Source: Actinokineospora enzanensis DSM 44649 (GTDB lineage Bacteria > Actinomycetota > Actinomycetes > Mycobacteriales > Pseudonocardiaceae). Taken from it: 43,889 nucleotides of DNA. The position numbers were made by a program, and so were the translations under genes. Below the pieces are notes generated by a model. That model did not search any database. It was given only the letters and a program-made list of their open reading frames with translations, and was not told where the DNA came from. This document shows positions 17,217-24,174 of the stretch, one piece after another; position 1 is the first letter of the stretch; every line of letters begins with the position of its first letter. Location: NCBI RefSeq assembly GCF_000374445.1, contig NZ_KB894447.1:1-43889 (forward strand), given 5' to 3'.

Positions 17217-18152
17217 ATGGTCTTCAGGAAGATGCTCCGGGCCCTCGGGGTCGGCGGCCCGAGCGTCGACACGGTGCTGACCGACTCCCGGGTCCACCCG
17301 GGCGGCGTGCTCTCCGGCGAGGTGCGCATGACCGGCGGCGAGGCCGACGCGGACATCGATTACGTCGCCTTGTCGCTGGTCACCAGGGTCGAACGCAGCG
17401 ACGACAGCTCGGCCGCGGTCGAGTTCGACCGGGCCGTGGTCGCGGGCCGGTTCACGTTGCGCGCGGGCGAGTCCCGCGCCATCCCGTTCGAGTTGCCGGT
17501 GCCCTGGGAGACCCCGCTCACCGAGGTCTTCGGCGCCCACCTGCACGGCATGGCCCTGGGCCTGCGCACCGAACTGGCGGTGGCCAAGGCCGTCGACAAG
17601 GGCGACCAGGACCCGGTGCACGTCGTCCCGCTCCCGTCCCAGGCGGCGGTGCTCGCCGCGTTCGGTGACCTCGGTTTCCGTTTCAGGACCGCGGACCTGG
17701 AAGCGGGCCGCATCCAGGGTGTCCACCAACGGCTGCCGTTCTTCCAGGAGATCGAGTTCTACCCGCCGCCGCACCTGGCGCGCGGCATCTCCCAGGTCGA
17801 GCTGACCTTCGTCACCGACCCGGAGGGAATGGCGGTGGTCCTGGAGGCCGACCGCCGCTCCGGTCTGTTCCACTCCGGCGGCGACGTCTACGGCCGTTTC
17901 CACGTCGGCCACCGCGAAGCCGAACACACCGACTGGGCGGCCCGGATCCACGAGTGGCTGGACCAGGTGGCCGGTCGTCGGGCAGGCCACCCGGGCCACG
18001 GCCAGCACGGCGGCCACGGGTTCCACGGCGGCCACCATGAGGGTCCCGGCATCGGTGGCGTGGTCGCCGGGGTCGCGGGCGGCATCGTCGGCGGCATGGT
18101 CCTCGGCGAGGTCTTCGACGGCATCGGCGACCTCTTCGGCGACGACGACTAG
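17217..18152 (+). CDS. SpoOM-family sporulation control protein
   Basis: This 311-aa protein of the SpoOM family begins MVFRKMLRALGVGGPSVDT and has GGVLSGEVRMTGG and PFELPVPWETPLTEVFG, as in other SpoOM/arrestin-like proteins. Residues about 260-311 are a His/Gly-rich segment (GHGQHGGHGFHGGHHEG) followed by a Gly-rich helix and an acidic end, which might bind metal. In Bacillus, Spo0M affects sporulation and cytokinesis; the role in actinomycetes is not defined. It is preceded by GAGGAAGGG, stands as a single transcription unit, and is closed by a strong hairpin. Confidence 0.85.
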   Translation: MVFRKMLRALGVGGPSVDTVLTDSRVHPGGVLSGEVRMTGGEADADIDYVALSLVTRVERSDDSSAAVEFDRAVVAGRFTLRAGESRAIPFELPVPWETPLTEVFGAHLHGMALGLRTELAVAKAVDKGDQDPVHVVPLPSQAAVLAAFGDLGFRFRTADLEAGRIQGVHQRLPFFQEIEFYPPPHLARGISQVELTFVTDPEGMAVVLEADRRSGLFHSGGDVYGRFHVGHREAEHTDWAARIHEWLDQVAGRRAGHPGHGQHGGHGFHGGHHEGPGIGGVVAGVAGGIVGGMVLGEVFDGIGDLFGDDD

Positions 18153-18161
18153 TTCACAGTG

Positions 18162-18200
18162 GACGGAAGGGCGGACCGGAATCCCGGTCCGCCCTTCGTC
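18162..18200 (+). terminator. Terminator after the SpoOM gene
   Basis: GAAGGGCGGACCGG (18166-18179) pairs perfectly with 18184-18197 around the loop AATC. The stem extends outward with one bulge (GACG/GTC). It lies 10 bp after the stop codon. Confidence 0.85.
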
Positions 18201-18225
18201 TTACCGGCCGGGTACCGTCCGCACG

Positions 18226-18609
18226 GTGTCCGACTTCGAGGAGTTCTGGCGAGAACGCCACCTGTGCACCCTCACCACCCTGCGCCCGAACGGCTCCCCC
18301 CACGTCACCCCGGTCGGCGCCACCTACGACCCCGAGGCCGGGGTCGTCCGCGTGATCACCTCACGCGGCTCCGCCAAGGCCCGCAACGCCCTCGCGGGCG
18401 GCCGTGCCGCAGTGTGTCAAGTGGACGGTCGCAGGTGGAGCACCCTGGAGGGCCCCGCGACCGTCCTCGACACCCCGGCCCGGGTCCACGACGCCGAACG
18501 CCGCTACGCCGCCCGCTACCGCGAGCCCCGCCCCAACCCGGAACGGGTGGTCATCGAGATCACCGTCGACCGCTGCCTGGGCACCATCCGCCCCGAGCAC
18601 CGCGCATAG
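18226..18609 (+). CDS. PPOX-class F420/FMN-dependent oxidoreductase-like protein
   Basis: This 127-aa split-barrel protein of the pyridoxamine-phosphate-oxidase-like superfamily is of the actinobacterial F420-dependent type. It begins SDFEEFWRERHLCTLTTLRPNGSPHVTPVGATYD and continues with VITSRGSAKARNALAGG and VCQVDGRRWSTLEGPA. The first motif positions cofactor phosphate groups. Substrate unknown; members reduce biliverdin or small aromatics. I chose GTG at 18226 where family homology begins. It has no Shine-Dalgarno; TACCGT at 18213-18218 suggests a leaderless start. It converges on the VOC gene with a 10-bp gap. Confidence 0.82.
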   Translation: MSDFEEFWRERHLCTLTTLRPNGSPHVTPVGATYDPEAGVVRVITSRGSAKARNALAGGRAAVCQVDGRRWSTLEGPATVLDTPARVHDAERRYAARYREPRPNPERVVIEITVDRCLGTIRPEHRA

Positions 18610-18619
18610 CGCGAGATCC

Positions 18620-18973
18620 CTAGGCAGGTTCCCACAGCTCGACCCGGTTCCCCTCCGGATCACTCACCCACCCGAACCTCCCCACCCCCGCCATCTCCTG
18701 CACCTCATCGGAAACCCTCGCCCCGCTCTCCCCCAGCTGCCCCAGCATCGCGTCCAGGTCCCGAACCCGGAAGTTCAGCATGGTCTGCTGGGACGCACTC
18801 CCGAAGTAGTCCGTCCCAGCCTCGAATGCGGCGAAAACAGTAGGCCCGTCGGCCTGCCGCCACGCCCCATGCGGGTCCGGATCCAACCCGAGGCAATCCC
18901 GATACCAGGCACTCAACGCCTCCGGGTCCGCGGCGCGGATGAAATACCCACCGATCCCAAGCACACGTTCCAT
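18620..18973 (-). CDS. VOC-superfamily (glyoxalase/bleomycin-resistance-like) protein
   Basis: This 117-aa single-domain vicinal-oxygen-chelate protein is of the VOC type. Visible are GIGGYFIRAADPEALSAWYRD at the N-terminus, MLNFRVRDLDAMLGQLGESG in the middle and the closing FGWVSDPEGNRVELWEPA, whose Glu would be a metal ligand. Function within the superfamily (isomerase, dioxygenase, drug binding) cannot be told from sequence. The ATG start lies 30 bp after the metzincin-like gene stop on the same strand, so read-through is possible. Confidence 0.88.
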   Translation of the reverse strand: MERVLGIGGYFIRAADPEALSAWYRDCLGLDPDPHGAWRQADGPTVFAAFEAGTDYFGSASQQTMLNFRVRDLDAMLGQLGESGARVSDEVQEMAGVGRFGWVSDPEGNRVELWEPA

Positions 18974-19003
18974 ACCCGGTGATCGTGCCAGGACGGCGGC
19001 CCG

Positions 19004-19822
19004 CTACCGAACCGTCCCCGCCGCCTTCAGCCCGGCGTAGTCCCCGGCGCCCAGCAACCGCCGGGACGTGTCGCACGGCGCGCTGGCGGGTGTCATCGTC
19101 TGCGCCGCGTTGCGCGTCTGGTCCACGTGCGCGAGCCCGGCGGTGTGCAGCCGCTCGTGCGTCATCGTCGTCTCCAGGTCGTACAGCTGTCCCGCGCATC
19201 CCGCGGGCATCGTGGTGAACCAGGTGTAGGCGACGTTGTCGATCAGCAGGTCGGAGGCGATCACCGCGCCCTTGGAGTTGAAGAACGTGCAGGTGTAGGC
19301 GAGCACCTTGGGCGGCAGCGACCCCCACCCGGTCACCGACTTGCCGTCGTTGCCGGTGCAGGTCAGGTCGCTGGCCACCTGCGGCTTGACGGTGGCCGCG
19401 CCGCCGTACTTGTAGACGGTGGTGAACGTGGTGGGCAGGCCGCACCGGTTGGCGCCCTTGGCCACGGTGTTGCCCGCGTTGGTGATCGCCTGCAGCGCGG
19501 TGTTCGCCACCGCGGGCGGCGCGCCGTCGGCGTTGTAGAGCCAGGTGAGCGTGCCCGCGACCTTCCACGTCTTGAGCGCGTAGCTCTGGTCGCTGCACGA
19601 GGTGTCGACGTCGGCCTTCACCCCGCCCGCGTTCTGCGCGTCGGCCGGGCTTGCCTCGACTCTGCCCGGTTCGTCGTCCGCGTCGCCCGCCATGATCGCC
19701 TCGCCGACGACGAACACCTGGTCGTCGTCCGCGCTGCGGATCGGGATGGGCGGCGGACAGGTGACCACCGTGCCGGCGGCGAGGACGGTGGCGGCGAGCA
19801 ACGCGATCGAGTGGCGGCGCAT
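19004..19822 (-). CDS. Secreted metzincin-like protease, paralogue 1
   Basis: This 272-aa secreted protein starts at ATG 19822 (AAGGGGAT upstream) with a signal peptide of about 22 residues. Its key motif is HERLHTAGLAH, fitting the metzincin zinc signature HExxHxxGxxH, followed 12 residues later by TMTPAS, a candidate Met-turn as in matrixins. Several Cys pairs suggest disulphides. I do not recognise a named family, and proteolysis is inferred from the motif. A close paralogue (20921-21736) shares most of the sequence from YALKTWKV to RRLLGAGDYAGLKA. The two flank a response-regulator gene. Confidence 0.78.
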   Translation of the reverse strand: MRRHSIALLAATVLAAGTVVTCPPPIPIRSADDDQVFVVGEAIMAGDADDEPGRVEASPADAQNAGGVKADVDTSCSDQSYALKTWKVAGTLTWLYNADGAPPAVANTALQAITNAGNTVAKGANRCGLPTTFTTVYKYGGAATVKPQVASDLTCTGNDGKSVTGWGSLPPKVLAYTCTFFNSKGAVIASDLLIDNVAYTWFTTMPAGCAGQLYDLETTMTHERLHTAGLAHVDQTRNAAQTMTPASAPCDTSRRLLGAGDYAGLKAAGTVR

Positions 19823-20094
19823 GACGGATCCCCTTTCGTCGGTGGGCTGTCGACGGCGGGGACCGTGCCGGAGTGGACCGAGAGGGTCGACCGGACAAAG
19901 GACTATGTTCCCGGTCACTTTCGGGGTCAAACTCTTCGGCTGCTCGGGAGCACCCGAGTTGAGCGGGCAGTTGTGTTTCGGTTGCGGTCGGTAGCCACCA
20001 TCGGGTGACCCGCGTCCGGCGCCGCGCCCCTGGCGGACTTACGTTGTTCACACCCGGGCCGCTCCGGCCCACGTCGAAGGGGGTGAGCGCGACG

Positions 20095-20949
20095 ATGGCC
20101 AGGATTCTCGCGGTGGAGGACGACCCGGATTTCCTGGTCGTGCTCCGGTTGCTCTTCGACACCGCCGGTCACGAGTTCCTGGGCGCCGAGGACGGCCGCG
20201 CGGGTCTGCGCATGCTGCACGAGCACCGGCCCGAGCTGCTGCTGCTCGACCTGGGCCTGCCGGGCCTGGACGGGTGGTCGGTGCTGGAGCGCGTGCGCGA
20301 CCTGGCCGACCTGCCGGTCATGGTGGTCACCGGCCAGGACAGCGTCTCGGCCAAGGTCCGCGCGCTGCGCGCGGGCGCCGACGACTACCTGACCAAGCCG
20401 TTCTCCGCGACCGAGCTGCTGGCCAGGGTGGAGGCGCTGCTGCGCCGCGCGGGCGGCTCGGAGGCCGCCGAGGTGGAACAGGTCTACGACGACGGCCTGG
20501 TCCGCATCGACCACCGCACCCGGCTGGTCACCGTGGACGGCCGCGAGCTGGAGCTGACCGCCACCGAGTTCCGCCTGCTCAACATCCTGGTGCGCAACGC
20601 CGGTGCCGCGCTGACCCTGACCAACCTGCTGGCCTCGGTATGGGACGACCCGACCGGCATCGGCCCGGACCGGGTCAAGTTCGCCGTGCTGCGGCTGCGC
20701 CGCAAGCTCGGCTGGGCGGGCAACGGCTCGCCGATCGCCGCCGTGCGCGGGGTCGGCTACCGCTACCGGCCCGCCGTGCGCGCAGGCCGCGGCGAGCTGG
20801 TCGGCGGGTTGCAGCTGAAGGCGGCCCAGAACAAACGCGGGCCCGGTGGTTCGCGGGGAACCACCGGGCCAGCCGGGGACGCTCGGGGGTCTCGTCTGGG
20901 GGGACCGGCCGCCGAGGGGGCTACTTTGTGGCGCCAGCCAGTGCCTTGA
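20095..20949 (+). CDS. OmpR/PhoB-family response regulator (orphan)
   Basis: This 284-aa regulator has a receiver domain at residues 1-120 with acidic pocket EDD, phosphoacceptor in LLLLDLGLPGLDGWSVL, VVTGQ and the KPF lysine. A winged-helix DNA-binding domain follows at about 135-225 (LELTATEFRLLNILVRNAG, VKFAVLRLRRKLG, RGVGYRYRP). No histidine kinase gene is adjacent. The ATG at 20095 was chosen; a GTG four codons earlier is possible. The last roughly 60 residues are a Gly/Arg-rich tail that reads through a terminator-like hairpin and ends 29 bp inside the convergent metzincin-like gene. Flanking paralogous secreted proteins are possible targets, by inference. Confidence 0.9.
   Translation: MARILAVEDDPDFLVVLRLLFDTAGHEFLGAEDGRAGLRMLHEHRPELLLLDLGLPGLDGWSVLERVRDLADLPVMVVTGQDSVSAKVRALRAGADDYLTKPFSATELLARVEALLRRAGGSEAAEVEQVYDDGLVRIDHRTRLVTVDGRELELTATEFRLLNILVRNAGAALTLTNLLASVWDDPTGIGPDRVKFAVLRLRRKLGWAGNGSPIAAVRGVGYRYRPAVRAGRGELVGGLQLKAAQNKRGPGGSRGTTGPAGDARGSRLGGPAAEGATLWRQPVP
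20840..20870 (-). terminator. Hairpin terminator inside the 3' end of the regulator gene
   Basis: GGCCCGGTGGTT (20840-20851) pairs perfectly with 20859-20870 around a 7-nt loop. It lies about 50 bp beyond the stop of the minus-strand metzincin-like gene and serves it naturally. On the plus strand it falls within coding sequence for the regulator tail. Confidence 0.75.
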
Positions 20950-21736
20950 GGCCCGCGTAGTCGCCCGCGCCGAGCAGGCGGCGGGAGACGGTGCACGGGG
21001 TGCTGGCCGGGACCATGGTCTGCGCGGCGTTCTTCACCTGGTCGACGTGCGCCAGGCCCGCGGTGTGCAGGCGCTCGTGGGTGATGGTCGACTGCAGGTC
21101 GTACTGCTGCCCGGCGCAGTTGGCGGGCAGCGAGGTGAACCAGGTGTACTGCTTGTTGTCGATCAGGGTGTCGGAGGAGACCACGACGCCGCGCGCGTTG
21201 TAGTAGGTGCAGGTGTAGGCGAGCACCTTGGTGGGCAGCGTGCCCCAGCCGATGACGGACTTGCCGTCGTTGCCGGTGCAGGAGGCGTTCGAGGCGACCT
21301 GCGGCTTGACGGTGCTGGTGCCCGCGTACTTGTAGATGGTGGTGAAGGTGGCGGGCAGGCCGCACCGGTTGGTGCCCTTGGCCACCGTGTTCGACGAGTC
21401 GGTGATGGCCTGCAGCGCGGTGTTGGCGATGTTGGCCGGGACGCCGGTGCCGTTGTAGTACCAGGTCAGGGTGCCGCTGACCTTCCAGGTCTTGAGCGCG
21501 TAGGTGGTGTCGGTGCAGGCGGTGTCGCTCGCGGCGGCGACCGCGACGGTGTTGGCGTCGCCGGAGTCGAACACGCCCGGCTCGTCGAAGGTGTACGCCT
21601 CGGCCTCCACGTACAGCCGGTCGCTGCCGTTGTCGACGCCGCCGGTCGCGATCGCGGAGCCCGGCTGCGCGGCGACCACCAGGGCGGAGGCGGCGAGAAC
21701 GGAGGCGGCGAGGGCGGTGACCCGGCTGCGGCGCAT
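20921..21736 (-). CDS. Secreted metzincin-like protease, paralogue 2
   Basis: This 271-aa protein is a clear paralogue of 19004-19822. A signal peptide of about 28 residues ends near AAQPGSAIA. The zinc motif is again HERLHTAGLAH with TMVPAS behind it. The segments NRCGLPATFTTIYKY, TGNDGKSVIGWGTLP and the C-terminal SRRLLGAGDYAGLKA are nearly identical between the two, whereas the first 60 mature residues differ. Conservation of this C-terminus suggests a structural or binding role. Protease activity is inferred. The gene ends inside the 3' end of the convergent regulator and is followed by a hairpin terminator. Confidence 0.78.
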   Translation of the reverse strand: MRRSRVTALAASVLAASALVVAAQPGSAIATGGVDNGSDRLYVEAEAYTFDEPGVFDSGDANTVAVAAASDTACTDTTYALKTWKVSGTLTWYYNGTGVPANIANTALQAITDSSNTVAKGTNRCGLPATFTTIYKYAGTSTVKPQVASNASCTGNDGKSVIGWGTLPTKVLAYTCTYYNARGVVVSSDTLIDNKQYTWFTSLPANCAGQQYDLQSTITHERLHTAGLAHVDQVKNAAQTMVPASTPCTVSRRLLGAGDYAGLKALAGATK

Positions 21737-21879
21737 TGGCGTTTCCCCTTCGGCATTCGGCTTGTTGCCACAAGATTCAGCCGTGCGGGGAGTGGCCCGG
21801 GTACGCGTCCGGGTGTGTTTCGGGTGCGTGCCTTTCGAACGATTCCGGGCGCCTTGTCGAGCCCTTTATCGAGCTGAGG

Positions 21880-23754
21880 CTAGCTCCAGGTGATGTCGGA
21901 CATGCTGGTCAACGGGGTGCGGACGGCCTCGGCCTCGGGCTTGGCGGGCGCGGTGTCGGCGCCGACGAGCACATCCGGGAAACGCAGCGACGTCCGTTCC
22001 TGCAATTCACCCAGCGTGACCTGATAAACACGGAACTCGTCGAAATCGAGCGTCTCCAGGTGGTCCAGGTTCTGCGTCAGCAGGAACGCGCTGGCCCGTA
22101 ACGCCCCGTCCTGCACCGAGGCGATGATCTTCCAGAACTCGCGCGGCACCTGCACCCCCCGGTACGCGCGGTCGTCGTCCTGGCACACCGGCCCGCCGAA
22201 CACGCTCACCTTCAGGTGGTCCACGTCCACGTCGGCGAAGATCGCGTCCTCCAGCCGTCCCCAGATGCCGTGCCGCATGCTCTGGTTGAAGTCGTCCATC
22301 TGCGGGGTGATGTTGGGGAAGTAGAAGGAGTCGTGGTTGGCCTTGGCCGCCTCCGCCGCCGACCCCCACAGCAGGTCCGCGCGCCGGGCGATGTGCCCGC
22401 GGTCGAGCCGGTTGTCCTTGTACACCTCGTCGCCCGCCTGCGCGGCCGCGGGAAGCCGTGGGTCCTTCACGAACGGGATGCCGGTGCGGCTGAGCTTGCG
22501 CAGCCCGCCGCCGTCGATGTTCCACGCCACCCAGAACGCGAACTTGCGCGAGGTGCGCAGCGCCAGCGAGAAGTGCGTGTAGTCGATGCGGCTGGACCCG
22601 TCGAGCAGGCACGCGTCGTCGCGCACCGCCGGGTCCAGGTCGGGCACCGGGATCTCCACGCCGAGGAACCGCACGTCGTACCCGGTGCCGGTGGTCGGCT
22701 GGGGTTTCCCGGGCTTGCCCGGCTTGCGCTTGGCCGCCTCGCTCTCCGGGTGGTGCAGCGTGATGTCGAGCTTGTCGAACACCGACTGCGGCAGGCAGGC
22801 CAGCGCGTGCTCGTCGACGTCCCCGCCGCCCTCGCCCGCGAAGTGCAGGCCGGCCAGCACCCTGGTCGGCCTGCCGTTGCCCGCCTTGAACAGCCACGCC
22901 GCCCCGGAGTCGCCGCCCTTGGTGATCTCCCCGCCGTCCGGCTCGTGCGCGGGGTCCACGCCGATCTCGAAGCAGCCGATGTTCCGGCTGCCCACCCCCG
23001 GGTAGTCGATCTTCACGATCGCGTCGATCCGGCGCACCACACCGTGTGTCACCCCGGTGGTGCGGCCGCTCTTGACCACCTTGTCGCCCAGCTCCGGCTC
23101 GCCGATCTCCTCCGGCGCGACGTCCAGGCCCACGATGCTCGCGTCCACCGCCCGGTCGGTGACCGCCGCGACCGCCGCGTCCCCGGCGATGCCCAGGTAG
23201 GAGCGGGTCAGCGGGCCCAGCCCGGTGCCGTCCACCCGGTTGTCGTCGTACGCGCCGGGCTGCACGACCTCGTCGCCGACCCTGCCGTCGGCGCCGTCGA
23301 GCACGTGCCAGTTGCTCAGCACGTAGGGCGTGCCGTCCTGCCGGTCGTAGACGATCGCGCCCACCGTGCCGCAGGTGATCGTCGGGTGCCCGACGCTCAC
23401 CCCCGGCCGCACCGGGTCCACCCGCACCTTGCGCTCGTCCGCCCCGACCTCCTCGACCACCCGGAACCCGGGCCGGTAGGAGCGCTGCACCACGTCGGTG
23501 GGCACCTGGACGCCCGCCACCGTGACGCTCGACGGCAACGGCTCGGTGCCCAGCGCCGCCAGGCTCTCCGGCTCCGCCTTCGCGCCCACGGTGAACTGCA
23601 GGGCGATCCCGCCGGTGCGCCTGCCGCCGCGCACCTTGTGCCCGACGCCGACGGAGGTCACGTTGGGATCGGCCAGGTAGGACTCCCCGCGGGCACGCAC
23701 GAACTCGCGCAGCGCGGCGAACAGCTCCGGGGTGGGCTCGGGCGAGGAGGCCAT
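21880..23754 (-). CDS. Trypsin-like protease / NUC1 endonuclease fusion
   Basis: This 624-aa protein joins two enzyme modules. Residues about 25-90 resemble the N-terminal strand region seen before bacterial trypsin-like domains (NVTSVGVGHKVRGGRRTG). Residues about 120-330 are a chymotrypsin-fold protease with His150 (SNWHVLDG) and Ser283 (KGGDSGAAW). A Lys/Pro/Gly linker lies near 342-358. Residues about 360-600 are a DNA/RNA non-specific endonuclease (NUC1, beta-beta-alpha metal): DRGH with catalytic His454, and metal Asn481 in NITPQ. No signal peptide is evident, so it may act inside the cell, possibly in defence; this is inference. It lies upstream of the metzincin-like gene on the same strand. 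Confidence 0.85.
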   Translation of the reverse strand: MASSPEPTPELFAALREFVRARGESYLADPNVTSVGVGHKVRGGRRTGGIALQFTVGAKAEPESLAALGTEPLPSSVTVAGVQVPTDVVQRSYRPGFRVVEEVGADERKVRVDPVRPGVSVGHPTITCGTVGAIVYDRQDGTPYVLSNWHVLDGADGRVGDEVVQPGAYDDNRVDGTGLGPLTRSYLGIAGDAAVAAVTDRAVDASIVGLDVAPEEIGEPELGDKVVKSGRTTGVTHGVVRRIDAIVKIDYPGVGSRNIGCFEIGVDPAHEPDGGEITKGGDSGAAWLFKAGNGRPTRVLAGLHFAGEGGGDVDEHALACLPQSVFDKLDITLHHPESEAAKRKPGKPGKPQPTTGTGYDVRFLGVEIPVPDLDPAVRDDACLLDGSSRIDYTHFSLALRTSRKFAFWVAWNIDGGGLRKLSRTGIPFVKDPRLPAAAQAGDEVYKDNRLDRGHIARRADLLWGSAAEAAKANHDSFYFPNITPQMDDFNQSMRHGIWGRLEDAIFADVDVDHLKVSVFGGPVCQDDDRAYRGVQVPREFWKIIASVQDGALRASAFLLTQNLDHLETLDFDEFRVYQVTLGELQERTSLRFPDVLVGADTAPAKPEAEAVRTPLTSMSDITWS

Positions 23755-24174
23755 GACGTTGTCCTAACCCGCGGCGCGGAGCTGGCCGGGGCCGCGTGGG
23801 ATCGGCGGGGACGGGATAACCACACTGCTCTTGATCAACGGAGGAGGGCAAGGTTTCCGGATCTTTCCGACCCGGGGACAGCCCCCGCGGGCGAAACTCG
23901 GGTGACCGATGGGTACACCCCGCGCGAACAGCGGATATCCCGCGTGCGGGCAGGCATGGGATGACCTGGTACACGATCGGTTGGTCACTTGCCCGCCATG
24001 TCGGGACGCAGACCGGTCACTTACCTGTACGGGTGAACCGGTAGGCTCGCGTCTCGCGTACCGCGTGCGGTTGCTGGCACTGAGTGAGATTGATCTGCGA
24101 AGAACGCGGTTCGGTCACTCGCCAGGTGTTGACCCATGCGGGTAAGCGAGTGACATCGACGACCCTGGAGAGCC
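23755..24174. promoter_or_regulatory. Divergent intergenic region upstream of cvnA
   Basis: This 420-bp gene-free region separates the nuclease fusion and the conservon. Three direct copies of GGTCACTYRCC occur at 23983-23993 (GGTCACTTGCC), 24015-24025 (GGTCACTTACC) and 24113-24123 (GGTCACTCGCC), and an inverted imperfect copy lies at 24146-24156. Offsets of 32, 98 and about 33 bp place them near multiples of the helical turn. They are candidate binding sites for a regulator of cvnA. No -10/-35 pair can be named with confidence. Confidence 0.55.
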
